From Streptomyces albogriseolus (lineage in GTDB: Bacteria > Actinomycetota > Actinomycetes > Streptomycetales > Streptomycetaceae): 49,601 bases of DNA. Below, piece by piece: positions 24,509 through 32,450 of this stretch. The position numbers and the translations under genes are program-made. Location: positions 1 to 49,601 of the forward strand of contig BMVA01000031.1 of assembly GCA_014650475.1 (NCBI GenBank), read 5' to 3'. The notes beneath the pieces were generated by a model, which searched no databases, had not been told where the DNA came from, and saw nothing but the letters and a program-made list of their open reading frames with translations. Numbering within the stretch: position 1 is the first letter of the stretch; every line of letters begins with the position of its first letter.

Positions 24509-24540
24509 ACATGTCGGCAACGCGCTGTAGTGACATGTCG
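24509..24540 (-). promoter_or_regulatory. ACATGTCG direct repeats upstream of SigN-like gene
   Basis: ACATGTCG occurs at 24509-24516 and again at 24533-24540, 24 bases apart. Each contains the palindrome ACATGT, and the wider contexts are TCACATGTC and TGACATGTC. They lie 116-147 bases upstream of the ATG at 24393 and could bind a dimeric developmental regulator. On the minus strand a SigB-like pair (GTTT, then CGGTAT after about 16 bases) sits closer to the gene. Confidence 0.3.
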
Positions 24541-24640
24541 ATATCTGAGATGCGAATCAGCCCTGGACACACGATGTCTGACGGGGTATCGGGCGAAAAA
24601 ACAGGCGGAATCGCGCCGTCGGGTGATTCGCTCTCCGGGG

Positions 24641-25483
24641 TTACGCGTCGATCCTGTTTGCGGACCTCAGCCGCTGGAAGCTCCGGGCCAGCAGGCGGGA
24701 CACGTGCATCTGCGAGACGCCCAGCTCGGCGCTGATCTGGGACTGCGTCAGATTGCTGTAGTAACGCAGCAGCAGGATGCGCTGCTCGCGCTCCGGAAGC
24801 TGCACGAGGAGGTGCCGGACGAGGTCGCGGTGCTCCACCCCGTCCAGGGCGGGGTCCTCGTAGCCGAGCCGGTCCAGCAGGCCGGGCATCCCGTCGCCCT
24901 CCTGCGCGGCCTCCAGCGAGGTGGCGTGGTACGACCGGCCGGCCTCGATGCAGGACAGCACCTCCTCCTCGGAGATGCGCAGCCGCTCGGCGATCTCGGC
25001 GGTGGTCGGGGTGCGTCCGAACGCGGTGGTGAGGTCCTCCGTCGCGCTGTTGACCTGCACCCACAGCTCGTGCAGCCGGCGCGGTACGTGGACGGTGCGG
25101 ACGTTGTCGCGAAAGTACCGCTTGATCTCGCCGACGACGGTCGGCATCGCGAAGGTCGGGAACTGCACGCCCCGCTCCGGGTCGAAGCGGTCGATGGCGT
25201 TGATGAGGCCGATGGTGCCGACCTGGACGACGTCCTCCATCGGCTCGTTGCGGGAGCGGAAGCGGGCGGCCGCGTAGCGCACCAGCGGGAGGTTCGCCTC
25301 GATGAGCGCCGCCCGCACGCGGGCGTGCTCCGGCGTGCCCGGCTCCAGGTTCTTGAGCTGACCGAACAACACCTGGGTCAGGGCCCTGGTGTCCGCGCCG
25401 CGGCGCTTGGCGGGGGTCTGGACCGCGTCGGGGGACACCTCGTCCTGGGGTGGCGCGGAACTGGCCGACACCTTCAACGCCAC
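24641..25483 (-). CDS. sigF: SigB/SigF-family sigma factor, SigF-like
   Basis: The protein has 280 residues from GTG 25483. Regions 2-4 are nearly identical in motif to the neighbouring paralogue ([84 protein letters not shown]). The two genes therefore arose by tandem duplication but differ in the N-terminus and in the region that follows region 3. SigF in S. coelicolor acts late in spore maturation. GAAGAG directly abuts the GTG, an unusually short spacing, and no better in-frame start is seen. Assignment of sigF to this copy is from recalled synteny and is less certain than the family. Confidence 0.85.
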   Translation of the reverse strand: MALKVSASSAPPQDEVSPDAVQTPAKRRGADTRALTQVLFGQLKNLEPGTPEHARVRAALIEANLPLVRYAAARFRSRNEPMEDVVQVGTIGLINAIDRFDPERGVQFPTFAMPTVVGEIKRYFRDNVRTVHVPRRLHELWVQVNSATEDLTTAFGRTPTTAEIAERLRISEEEVLSCIEAGRSYHATSLEAAQEGDGMPGLLDRLGYEDPALDGVEHRDLVRHLLVQLPEREQRILLLRYYSNLTQSQISAELGVSQMHVSRLLARSFQRLRSANRIDA

Positions 25484-25610
25484 CTCTTCATTCGCTCACA
25501 TCGTCCGTCAACTCATCCGTCAAAAGCGGTCATAGCATCACAAGACTGACTCACTGTGTGCAAGCACCGCATATTCCGTGTTGAGGGCGGGAGACGGGTG
25601 CGGAACGCGG

Positions 25611-25643
25611 CGAGGCCCCCTGCCGGGGCGGCAGGGGGCCTCG
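25611..25643 (-). terminator. Hairpin terminator after Dabb gene
   Basis: CGAGGCCCCCTGCC, a 5-base GC loop and GGCAGGGGGCCTCG form a perfect 14-bp stem 24 bases after the Dabb stop codon. It separates that transcript from the sigma-factor gene downstream. Confidence 0.85.
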
Positions 25644-25666
25644 GTGCGCGGAGCGCGGAGGGGGCG

Positions 25667-25960
25667 TCAGAACTCGTAGTCGGCGATCACCCACGTGGCG
25701 AACTCGCGCCACAGGCCGACGCCCGCCTGGTGGTCCGGGTGCTCCACGTAGCGGCGCAGCGCCTCGGCGTCGTCGAACGCGGAGTTGATGGCGAAGTCGT
25801 AGGCGATGGGGCGGTCGCTGATGTTCCAGGCGCACTCCCAGAAGCGGATCTCCGGGATCTTCCCCTCCAGCGCGCGGAAGGCCTCCACGCCTTCGACGAC
25901 CCTCGGGTCGTCGCGGCGGACGCCCTCGTCGAGCTTGAAGAGCACCAGGTGCCGGATCAT
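25667..25960 (-). CDS. Dabb family dimeric alpha/beta-barrel protein
   Basis: The protein has 97 residues. ATG at 25960 is preceded by GGAGG at seven bases. The sequence MIRHLVLFKLDEGV, followed by FWECAWNISDRPIAYDFAINSAFDDAEALRRYVEHPDHQ, is the stress-responsive A/B barrel (Dabb) signature, including the conserved HPDHQ near the end. The fold forms dimers. Members include plant stress proteins and cyclases, but the role of the actinobacterial ones is unknown. The start overlaps the previous stop by one base (TGATG), so translation is coupled to the small membrane protein upstream. Confidence 0.92.
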   Translation of the reverse strand: MIRHLVLFKLDEGVRRDDPRVVEGVEAFRALEGKIPEIRFWECAWNISDRPIAYDFAINSAFDDAEALRRYVEHPDHQAGVGLWREFATWVIADYEF

Positions 25961-26136
25961 CACTTGCCTCCTGCGGCCAGCCAGGTCATGAAGTCGCCGA
26001 TCGCCTTCGCGGCGTCCGAGACGCCCTGGAACCCGACCGTGACGTAGTCGCCGGCGGTCTCGGGATCCGTGATGATCACGTACAGCACGAAGACCACCAG
26101 CAGATAGACGGCGGCCTTCTTCGCGTTCACCGCCAT
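25960..26136 (-). CDS. 58-residue single-pass membrane protein
   Basis: ATG at 26136 has a strong ribosome site (GGGGAGGG). The product begins MAVNAKKAAVYLLVVFVLYV, one membrane helix with a basic N-terminus. A soluble tail (ITDPETAGDYVTVGFQGVSDAAKAIGDFMTWLAAGGK) with an amphipathic helix follows. It is shorter than common gene-calling cut-offs and easily missed. The TGA shares its A with the ATG of the Dabb gene, so the two form a coupled pair. The tail is outside or inside depending on orientation; positive-inside would place it outside. Function unknown. Confidence 0.85.
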   Translation of the reverse strand: MAVNAKKAAVYLLVVFVLYVIITDPETAGDYVTVGFQGVSDAAKAIGDFMTWLAAGGK

Positions 26137-26193
26137 CGCGGCCCTCCCCTGTCACTGCTGTCACGCGAGCGTCGAGCGGGCCCATGATCGCAC

Positions 26194-26223
26194 GAAGGGC
26201 CCCGTCTGACGACGGGGCCCTTC
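26194..26223 (-). terminator. Terminator of tRNA-Ser(CGA)
   Basis: GAAGGGCCCCGTC, loop TGAC, GACGGGGCCCTTC is a perfect 13-bp stem beginning six bases after the 3' end of the minus-strand tRNA. Confidence 0.88.
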
Positions 26224-26228
26224 TCACG

Positions 26229-26313
26229 CGGTAGCGGAGGGATTTGAACCCTCGGTGACTTGCGCCACACTCGCTTTCGAGGCGAGCTCCTTCGGCCGCT
26301 CGGACACGCTACC
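26229..26313 (-). tRNA. tRNA-Ser(CGA)
   Basis: The minus strand reads acceptor GGTAGCG ... CGCTACC with discriminator G. The anticodon arm is CTCGC-CTCGAAA-GCGAG (anticodon CGA, codon UCG), a long class II variable arm follows, and the T loop is GAGGGTTCAAATCCCTC. It is 85 bases long without encoded CCA. All stems pair. Confidence 0.96.
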
Positions 26314-26358
26314 GAGGGAGACCTTACAGCACGGTGGCGCATGGATCGAAATCGGTAT

Positions 26359-26853
26359 TCAGCGTCCCCGGAAGAACTCCGTGAGCAGCCGAGAGCACTC
26401 CTCGGCGAGCACGCCCTCGATCACCTCGGGGCGGTGGTTGAGGCGCCGGTCCCGGACCAGATCCCACTGGGATCCCGCCGCGCCAGCCTTCTCGTCCCGG
26501 GCGCCGTAGACCACCCGGTCCACCCGGGACTGCTGGACGGCGCCCGCGCACATCGTGCAGGGCTCCAGCGTGACCACCAGGGTGCAGCCGGCCAGCCGCC
26601 ACTCCCCGGCCCGCTCGGCGGCCCGGCGCAGCGCGAGGACCTCCGCGTGCGCCGTGGGGTCGCCGGCCGCCTCGCGCTCATTGTGGGCGCGGGACAGCAC
26701 GGTGACCCCGTCCGCGGCCAGCACGACGGCGCCGACGGGGACGTCCCCGCCCGGGACGGCCCGGCGGGCCTCGTCCAGGGCGAGTCGCATCGGCTCCCGC
26801 CAGCGGTCGCGCACCGGGTCCGGGAGGCCGGGCGCGGGGGTGGTGGTCGGCAC
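26359..26853 (-). CDS. tadA: tRNA-specific adenosine deaminase
   Basis: The protein has 164 residues from GTG 26853. The zinc deaminase motifs are complete: H69-A-E71 (DPTAHAEVLALRRA) and P98-C99-T-M-C102 (TLEPCTMCAGAVQQSRV), with the substrate loop VVYGARDEKAGAAGS. The enzyme deaminates A34 to inosine in tRNA-Arg(ACG), the same tRNA species whose gene fragment forms the attachment scar at 2951. The start is two bases after the stop of its partner gene, so the two are translated together. Length is normal for the family. Confidence 0.95.
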   Translation of the reverse strand: MPTTTPAPGLPDPVRDRWREPMRLALDEARRAVPGGDVPVGAVVLAADGVTVLSRAHNEREAAGDPTAHAEVLALRRAAERAGEWRLAGCTLVVTLEPCTMCAGAVQQSRVDRVVYGARDEKAGAAGSQWDLVRDRRLNHRPEVIEGVLAEECSRLLTEFFRGR

Positions 26854-26855
26854 GG

Positions 26856-27392
26856 TCAGCGGACGGTCTCCAGCACCTCCGAGGCGCCCAGGGCCTCGGC
26901 GATCTCCGAGACGGCGTCCTCGGTCATCGAGCGCAGCTCCTTCTCGGTCACGCCCAGGTCCTCCAGGACCTGCGCGTCCCCGACCGGGCCGTGCGGGACG
27001 GACTCGCCGGACGCGGCGGACGGACCGCCGTCGGCGTCCTCGTCGTCCGGCTCACCGTCCTCCGTGCCGTCGAGGTCGAGGGCGTCCAGGTCGGGGACGT
27101 CGTCCCCGGGCTCCCGGCCGAGCAGTTCGTCGGTGAGCAGGATCTCCCCGTAGCTGCTGCGGGCGGCCGCCGCGGCGTCGGAGACGTAGATCCTGGGATC
27201 CTCCTCACCGTCCACGCGGACGACGCCGAACCAGCCGTCCTCCTGCTCGATCAGCACGAGCACCGTGTCCTCGTCGGGAGAGGCTTCCCGGGCCAGGTCG
27301 GCCAGATCCGACAGGGTTTCCACATCGTCGAGCTCTGTGTCGCTCGCTTCCCACCCGTCTTCGGTGCGCGCGAGCAGTGCGGCGAAGTACAC
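26856..27392 (-). CDS. TadA-associated acidic protein
   Basis: The protein has 178 residues from GTG 27392 (GGGAGAG upstream). The N-terminus MYFAALLARTEDGWEASDTELDDVETL and the VLVLIEQEDGWFGVVRVDGEEDPRIYVSDA segment match the actinobacterial 'tRNA adenosine deaminase-associated' family, nearly always encoded directly before tadA. The centre is an acidic low-complexity run (residues ~95-130), and the C-terminal helix (GVTEKELRSMTEDAVSEIAEALG) is conserved. The biochemical role is not established; constant pairing suggests it assists TadA or its expression. Confidence 0.92.
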   Translation of the reverse strand: MYFAALLARTEDGWEASDTELDDVETLSDLADLAREASPDEDTVLVLIEQEDGWFGVVRVDGEEDPRIYVSDAAAAARSSYGEILLTDELLGREPGDDVPDLDALDLDGTEDGEPDDEDADGGPSAASGESVPHGPVGDAQVLEDLGVTEKELRSMTEDAVSEIAEALGASEVLETVR

Positions 27393-28675
27393 CGTGACTC
27401 TCCCACTGTCATAGGCGTGCCGGTTGGGGGTCCCCCCGGCGGAGGTGTGCGGGCGGGTATGCGGAGCTCCGAGACCCCGCCCACTGGGAATCGTGGCAGA
27501 AACAAGGCCATCAGGGGACGTCTTCCGCTCCCTGTGTCCAGCAGTTTCGATCGCAGTGCGCCGAGTGCGCCCCGGAAGGACTCACCAGCGCACTTGTTGC
27601 CGCCACGACCGGATCGTACGCGGCTTTCCCCGCCACCCGGGCGCGGCACTCTCCGGCGAGGCGCCGGGTCCGCGACAGGGCCCGCCGTCACGGGCCGGCA
27701 GGCCCCCGACGCGGTACGCCCACCTGGCGGACGTGGCGTGTCGCGGGCCCGCGCGTGCGCAGTCGCGGCTGCCGCCCCTCGCAGGTCGCGGTCGACCGCG
27801 ACCAGGACCGAGGGCCGTGGCCGACCTGGGGGCGCTGCCGGCGCGACTGCTCCGGCCCCGCCTGCCGGCCGCCCCGACGGCTACGGCTACGTCGGCCGCC
27901 CTCGCGGATGCCCGGCTCATGCCTGCCGTGCCGCCTCCTGGCCGTCCCGACAGGTACGGCTGCCTGCCGACCGTGCCGCTGCCCGGCCGTCCCGGCGGGT
28001 ACGGCTACGCGCAGGCCGCCCCGCGGTTGCCTCGTCCGTGCCTGCCGTGCCGCCTCCTGGCCGTCCCGACGGGTACGGCTGCCTGCCGACCGCGCCGCCG
28101 CCCGGCCGTCCCGGCGGGTACGGCTACGCGCAGGCCGCCCCGCGGTTGCCCCGTCCATGCCTGCCGTGCCGCCGCTTGGCCGTCCCGACGGGTACGCCTG
28201 CCTGTCGGCCGCGCCGCTGCCGGGCCGTCCCGGCGGGTACGGCTGCCCGCCGACCGCGCCGCCGCCCGGCCGTCCCGGCGTTACGGCTACCCGCAGGCCG
28301 GCCCCGTGGTGCCCGGCCCATGCCCGTTGCGCCGCCACCGGCCCGTCCCGGCGGCTACGGCTGCCCGTCGGCCGCGGCACCCGGCCCGGTGCCCCGCGGG
28401 CCGGGCCCGCTGCGGTCCACAGGCGTGGCTTCTGGCGTGTGTGGGCCACGGCCGCGGTCGACCGCGGCCGGGTCGGCCGGGGCTGTCGCAGGCGGGGGTG
28501 CTTCCATGCGCAGGCCCGCGCTGCGGTCATCCGCGGGCACGGCCTTGCCCCGCCTCATCCCTGCGCGGCTGCGCGAGCGAAGCCAGGAGCAGGGGAGGGT
28601 GGACGCGGCGGCACCCTGCCGGCGCCGGGCCGCGGACACCCCCGGCCCGCACAGGCACCGGTGCCCTGAGGGCCG
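27393..28675. other. 1.3-kb gene-free stretch with tandem repeats
   Basis: Every frame on both strands is open over long distances, and all are proline/arginine/alanine-rich without family similarity. I therefore treat the stretch as non-coding. From ~27860 to ~28350 a 22-base word close to GGCCGTCCCGGCGGGTACGG recurs about nine times, within larger 119-bp repeats. In scattered frames it reads as PGRPGGYGY, so the DNA may descend from a PPG-GYGYPQ-rich coding region now frameshifted. 27393-27580 presumably holds the promoter of the tadA operon. Confidence 0.55.
27922..28159. repeat. 119-bp tandem repeat
   Basis: Units at 27922-28040 and 28041-28159 are directly adjacent and differ at about five of 119 positions. 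A third, diverged and longer copy continues to ~28322. Because 119 is not a multiple of three, each unit shifts the reading frame, which argues against a coding role for the array. Confidence 0.85.
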
Positions 28676-28951
28676 CTACCAGCGAAACGTCCGCATCCGC
28701 ATCGCGTGCCGCAGCCGTGCCGCCTTCGCCTTCCGCGGCTGCACCCGGTCCCGCAACGCCCGAGCCTCCGCCAGCTCCCTCAGGAACCGGGCCCGCCGCC
28801 GTCGGCGCTCGGCCTCCCAGTCGACCTCGCCGCCCCCGGCATCGGCGCCTTCACCGACCCGCGAAGCGCCGGCCGTGCCGGAAAGCCGGTCCGCCCGGGA
28901 TCCGCGGCCCGCGCGGGCCGACGGATTCCCACGATTCTGCTGCTCAGGCAT
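28676..28951 (-). CDS. Small basic protein next to upp
   Basis: The protein has 91 residues, ATG at 28951. The N-terminal half is variable and disordered ([19 protein letters not shown]...). The C-terminal half is a strongly charged helix ([29 protein letters not shown]) ending AMRMRTFRW, a terminus I recall as conserved in Streptomyces upstream of upp. It is probably nucleic-acid-binding or ribosome-associated given its charge, but no function is known. It is divergent from upp, with 138 bases between start codons. Confidence 0.75.
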   Translation of the reverse strand: MPEQQNRGNPSARAGRGSRADRLSGTAGASRVGEGADAGGGEVDWEAERRRRRARFLRELAEARALRDRVQPRKAKAARLRHAMRMRTFRW

Positions 28952-29076
28952 TGCTTCATCACCCCAGTCCGTCCCTCCCACCTTCCCCCGACCGGACGAT
29001 TTGACGCCAGCGAAGGGGTGACGAGCGCCCCATCCCCTTGCGATGCGCGGGGACGCCGGCCCCTCCGCGTCCCGGT

Positions 29077-29082
29077 TAGGGT
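29077..29082 (+). promoter_or_regulatory. -10 box of leaderless upp
   Basis: TAGGGT ends eight bases before the ATG at 29090 and there is no ribosome site, so transcription most likely begins at the A of the start codon. No convincing -35 is seen at normal spacing. Confidence 0.5.
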
Positions 29083-29089
29083 TGACGCC

Positions 29090-29725
29090 ATGCGTCTCCA
29101 CGTCGTCGACCACCCCCTGGTCGCCCACAAGCTCACCACGCTGCGCGACCAGCGCACCGACTCCGCGACCTTCCGCCGTCTCGCCGACGAGCTGGTCACC
29201 CTGCTCGCCTACGAGGCCACGCGCGACGTGCGGACCGAACAGGTCGACATCCGGACGCCGGTGGCGCAGACCACGGGCGTGAAGCTGTCGCACCCGCGCC
29301 CCCTCGTGGTGCCGATCCTGCGGGCCGGCCTCGGCATGCTGGACGGCATGGTCCGGCTGCTGCCGACCGCCGAGGTGGGCTTCCTGGGCATGGTGCGCAA
29401 CGAGGAGACGCTCCAGGCCTCCACCTACGCCACGCGCATGCCGGACGACCTCTCCGGACGCCAGGTGTACGTCCTGGACCCGATGCTGGCGACCGGCGGC
29501 ACGCTCGTCGCGGCCATCCAGGAGCTGATCAAGCGCGGCGCGGACGACGTGACCGCCGTGGTGCTGCTGGCCGCGCCGGAGGGCGTCGAGGTCATGGAGC
29601 GCGAGCTGGCCGGCACGCCGGTGACGGTCGTGACGGCGTCCGTCGACGAGCGCCTCAACGAGCAGGGTTACATCGTCCCGGGCCTCGGCGACGCGGGCGA
29701 CCGGATGTACGGCGCCGCGGAGTAG
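29090..29725 (+). CDS. upp: Uracil phosphoribosyltransferase
   Basis: The protein has 211 residues, full length for the family. Motifs are intact: substrate loop [29 protein letters not shown], the PRPP loop [12 protein letters not shown] (with the DPMLATGG signature) and the C-terminal uracil-binding [19 protein letters not shown]. It converts uracil and PRPP to UMP in pyrimidine salvage in the cytoplasm. The gene starts at ATG 29090 behind a TAGGGT -10 and appears leaderless and monocistronic. Confidence 0.97.
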   Translation: MRLHVVDHPLVAHKLTTLRDQRTDSATFRRLADELVTLLAYEATRDVRTEQVDIRTPVAQTTGVKLSHPRPLVVPILRAGLGMLDGMVRLLPTAEVGFLGMVRNEETLQASTYATRMPDDLSGRQVYVLDPMLATGGTLVAAIQELIKRGADDVTAVVLLAAPEGVEVMERELAGTPVTVVTASVDERLNEQGYIVPGLGDAGDRMYGAAE

Positions 29726-29771
29726 CTCCGCGGCCCACGCCCCCGCGTTCAGCGGGTTCGGCGGGTTCGGC

Positions 29772-30416
29772 TCAGCAGTTCTTCTTCGAGGCGGACGCCG
29801 GCTCGGGGTTGGCCAGTGCGGTCAGCGCCTTGTCGGCGTCCGCCTTCGCCGTGAGCCCCCGGAACGCGTCGCCGATGATCAGGTCGAGCTCGGCGCCCTT
29901 GCGGGCCGGGTCGGTGCGGCGCTCGGCGCCGGCCAGCTGGGTGCCCAGCACGGGCAGCGCCGTGTCCAGCGCGGTGGCGGGTCCGAGCAGCACGCCGGTG
30001 CCCTTGACCTTCTTGTCGAACGTCGCGGGCGCGTTGGCGACCTCGCCGATCCTGAAGCCGCGCTTCTTCAGCTCGTCGGCGGTCTTCTGGGCGAGCCCGC
30101 TGCGGGTCGTGGCGTTGAGCACGTTGACGGTGATCGTGCCGGGGAGGGGCAGCGGCTTGGCGGCCCCCACGGGACTCGCCGAGGGCTTCGCCGTGCCGCA
30201 GGCGGCCTTGGTGCCGGCCGCGGAGGCGGAGTCGCCGCCGCCGGTGAACACGTCGACGAGTTGCAGCGTGCCCCAGCCGCCCACGCCGAGCACGGCGACG
30301 GAGGCCACGGTCAGCACGACGAGCTTGCCGCGCCGCCGGGGCCGGCGCATCCGCGGGTACTTGTCACCCGTGATGCGGTACTGGCCGCCCATGCCGGGTG
30401 GAGTGAGCATGCTCAT
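29772..30416 (-). CDS. LytR C-terminal-domain membrane protein
   Basis: The protein has 214 residues; ATG at 30416 or 30410. A cytoplasmic N-terminus (PRMRRPRRRGK) precedes one signal-anchor helix (LVVLTVASVAVLGVGGWGTLQLV). An extracytoplasmic linker leads to a LytR_C domain (ITVNVLNATTRSGLAQKTADELKKRGFRIGEVANAP..., VLLGPATALDTALPVLGTQL). The catalytic LytR-CpsA-Psr domain is absent, so this is a stand-alone C-terminal domain protein, thought to bind cell-wall or lipid-linked intermediates. Two cysteines, one the last residue, could form a disulphide. It is convergent with upp, 46 bases apart. Confidence 0.9.
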   Translation of the reverse strand: MSMLTPPGMGGQYRITGDKYPRMRRPRRRGKLVVLTVASVAVLGVGGWGTLQLVDVFTGGGDSASAAGTKAACGTAKPSASPVGAAKPLPLPGTITVNVLNATTRSGLAQKTADELKKRGFRIGEVANAPATFDKKVKGTGVLLGPATALDTALPVLGTQLAGAERRTDPARKGAELDLIIGDAFRGLTAKADADKALTALANPEPASASKKNC

Positions 30417-30523
30417 GAGCGCAGCGTAGTGCGCCCGGGCTGCTATGCCTACTAGATGATCATTCGACTGGGTGCAGTCCAACCCGAAAGGGCCAAACCG
30501 GCCGCCAGGGGGTTCGACGGGTG

Positions 30524-30820
30524 TCAGTCGAGTTCGAGAACGCGCGCGTGGAGCACCTGGCGCTGCTGGAGCGCCGCCCGCACGGCGCGGTGCAGTCCGT
30601 CCTCGAGGTACAGGTCGCCCTGCCACTTCACGACGTGCGCGAAGAGGTCGCCGTAGAAGGTCGAGTCCTCGGCGAGGAGGGTCTCGAGGTCGAGTTGCTG
30701 CTTGGTCGTCACGAGCTGATCGAGGCGGACCGGGCGCGGCGCCACGTCCGCCCACTGCCGGGTGCTTTCCCGGCCGTGGTCGGGGTACGGCCGGCCGTTT
30801 CCGATGCGCTTGAAGATCAC
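30524..30820 (-). CDS. Conserved protein with ParB/sulfiredoxin-like motif
   Basis: The protein has 98 residues, GTG at 30820. The sequence is of the highly conserved actinobacterial type beginning MIFKRIGNGRPYPDHGREST. The stretch VVKWQGDLYLEDGLHRAVRAALQQRQVLHARVLELD resembles the DGxHR nucleotide-binding motif of ParB/Srx proteins. Databases sometimes label such proteins as type II antitoxins, but no toxin gene is adjacent here. The strong conservation I recall across the genus suggests a core, not accessory, role. Function unknown. Confidence 0.8.
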   Translation of the reverse strand: MIFKRIGNGRPYPDHGRESTRQWADVAPRPVRLDQLVTTKQQLDLETLLAEDSTFYGDLFAHVVKWQGDLYLEDGLHRAVRAALQQRQVLHARVLELD

Positions 30821-30999
30821 ACGGAAAGCCTACCGGTCGAGACGTTCCGGGCGCAGCCATGGCGACGCAGTACGCCGCCGTAAAAGCCGCCGGAAACCGT
30901 CAGAAAACGGTCGGCGCCCTCGCCGTGGGCCCTCTCCGGCCGCCCGGTTCGCCGCCCGCGGCCCGCATACCCGCCCCCGGTACGTCCCGGGCGCGCCGG

Positions 31000-31602
31000 T
31001 CACGCCCCCGTCTTCTTCGCGGCCTTCGCGGCTTTCGCCGCCGCCTTCATCTCCTGCTTGTGCGCCCGCACCTTCGCCAGCGATTCCGGGCCCGTGATGT
31101 CCGCGACCGACCGGAAGGACCCCTCCTCGCCGTACGCGCCGGCCGCCTCCCGCCAGCCCGTGGGCCGGACGCCGAGCCGCTTGCCCAGCAGGGCGAGGAA
31201 GATCTGCGCCTTCTGCTTGCCGAACCCGGGCAGTTCCTGGAGCCGCTTCAGCAGCTCCTTGCCGTCGTCGACGCCCCGCCAGACGGCCTCGGCGTCGCCG
31301 TCGTAGTGCTCGACGAGGTACCGGCACAGCTGCTGGACACGGCCCGCCATCGACCCCGGGTAGCGGTGCACCGCGGGCTTCTCGGAGAGCAGCGCGGCGA
31401 ACGCCTCGGGGTCGTACGCGGCGATCTCGTGCGCGTCGAGGTCGTCCGCACCGAGCCGCTGCGCGATCGTCGCCGGGCCCTTGAACGCCCACTCCATCGG
31501 GATCTGCTGGTCCAGCAGCATCCCGGTCAGCGCGGCGAGCGGGCTGCGGCCCAGCAGCCGGTCGGCCTCGGGGTCCTGGGCGAGGTGCAGTGTGACGTCC
31601 AT
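31000..31602 (-). CDS. HhH-GPD-type DNA repair protein
   Basis: The protein has 200 residues from ATG 31602. It is helical with a helix-hairpin-helix (LQELPGFGKQKAQIFLALLGKRLGV) of the HhH-GPD base-excision superfamily, preceded by LAALTGMLLDQQIPMEWAFKGPATIAQRLG. The catalytic aspartate usually found shortly after the hairpin, and a hairpin lysine, are not obvious in the following VRPTGWREAAG. Glycosylase activity should therefore not be assumed. The C-terminus is a lysine/alanine tail (KAAAKAAKAAKKTGA), likely DNA-binding. It is 44 bases upstream of nothing related; neighbours are independent genes. Confidence 0.88.
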   Translation of the reverse strand: MDVTLHLAQDPEADRLLGRSPLAALTGMLLDQQIPMEWAFKGPATIAQRLGADDLDAHEIAAYDPEAFAALLSEKPAVHRYPGSMAGRVQQLCRYLVEHYDGDAEAVWRGVDDGKELLKRLQELPGFGKQKAQIFLALLGKRLGVRPTGWREAAGAYGEEGSFRSVADITGPESLAKVRAHKQEMKAAAKAAKAAKKTGA

Positions 31603-31646
31603 GCCCCCGATGATCGCGCGTCACCCCGTTGATCGCGCGTCGCGGG

Positions 31647-32369
31647 TCAGCTGGGGCGCCAGTACCCCAGCGCCTGCACCCGCTGCTTGGGCAGGCCCAG
31701 CTCCTTGCGGACGAACGCGCCCAGCGCCCGGGTGGTCGCGGTGTCGCAGGCGATCCACACGTACGGGTCGGGGCCGGACGCCAGCAGGCCGGGCAGTTCG
31801 GCGCGGACCCGCTCCACCAGGGCCGCGCCCGCGTCCCGCCGGGGCACCTCGCGCACCTCGTGCCGCGCGGGGTCGGCCACACAGGGCAGCCCGTCGAGGG
31901 AGCCCTCGAACCAGAGGGTCGCCGGGGCGTCACCCAGGGCGCCCAGCAGGGAGTTGACGGCCGGCAGCGAGGCCGGGTCGCCGACCACGTACACATGGGA
32001 CGGGGAGGGGTCCGGGTGCTCGAAGCCCGTGCCCTGCACGGTCGCCTCGACGGTGTCCCCGGGCTTCGCCGCCCGCGCCCAGTCGCTGGCGCAGCCCTCG
32101 TGCAGTGCGAACTCCAGCGCGAAGGCGCCGGCCTCCGGGTCCGGGTCGACCAGGGTGTACGCGCGCTGGTGCGGCTTGCCCGCGTTGTCGAACCACAGCC
32201 GTACCCACATCGTGGGGTGGACGCCGGTCGTCGCCAGCATCCCGCCGTCGGTGAAGGTCAGCCGCCGGTAGTCGGCGGTGACGTCCTCGGCGCCCGTCAC
32301 CGTGAACGCGAAATCCTTCGCGCGCAGCAGTTTGAGGACCGCGCCCTCCCAACCCCGCCCCTGCCCCAT
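31647..32369 (-). CDS. Siderophore-interacting ferric reductase-like protein
   Basis: The protein has 240 residues from ATG 32369 (MGQGRGW; GGGTGAGGA upstream); a GTG at 32402 is in frame but nearer the iron box. It is an FAD-binding siderophore-interacting protein with the flavin motif HQRAYTLVDPDPEAG, the mid-domain YVVGDPASLPAVNSLLGAL, and the C-terminal VWIACDTATTRALGAFVRKELGLPKQRVQALGYWRP. Members reduce Fe(III)-siderophores in the cytoplasm to release iron. The iron box at 32415-32433 lies 46 bases upstream of the start and is shared with the divergent acylase operon. Confidence 0.93.
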   Translation of the reverse strand: MGQGRGWEGAVLKLLRAKDFAFTVTGAEDVTADYRRLTFTDGGMLATTGVHPTMWVRLWFDNAGKPHQRAYTLVDPDPEAGAFALEFALHEGCASDWARAAKPGDTVEATVQGTGFEHPDPSPSHVYVVGDPASLPAVNSLLGALGDAPATLWFEGSLDGLPCVADPARHEVREVPRRDAGAALVERVRAELPGLLASGPDPYVWIACDTATTRALGAFVRKELGLPKQRVQALGYWRPS

Positions 32370-32414
32370 CGCGTCCTCACCCTTCGCGTACGATTCCGCC
32401 ACGTCACGGTTTAC

Positions 32415-32433
32415 TTAGGGGAGCCTAACCTAA
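32415..32433. promoter_or_regulatory. Iron box (DmdR/IdeR operator)
   Basis: TTAGGGGAGCCTAACCTAA matches the actinobacterial iron-box consensus TTAGGTTAGGCTAACCTAA at about 15 of 19 positions, with both TTAGG and CCTAA ends intact. It is A/T-rich against its surroundings and lies between divergent starts at 32369 and 32451, so one site probably represses both directions when iron is sufficient. Confidence 0.88.
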
Positions 32434-32450
32434 AGTGAAATGAGGGCACA

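Noticed and set aside
27922-28322. CRISPR array
   Set aside because: The units are directly tandem without unique spacers, and there are no cas genes in the window.
26991-29021. Long plus-strand frames through the tadA-upp interval as one large protein
   Set aside because: The frames overlap real minus-strand genes at both ends, and the 119-bp repeat unit is not a multiple of three.
28988-29089. Extension of upp upstream of 29090
   Set aside because: The upstream codons have no family similarity, and the TAGGGT box places transcription at the ATG.
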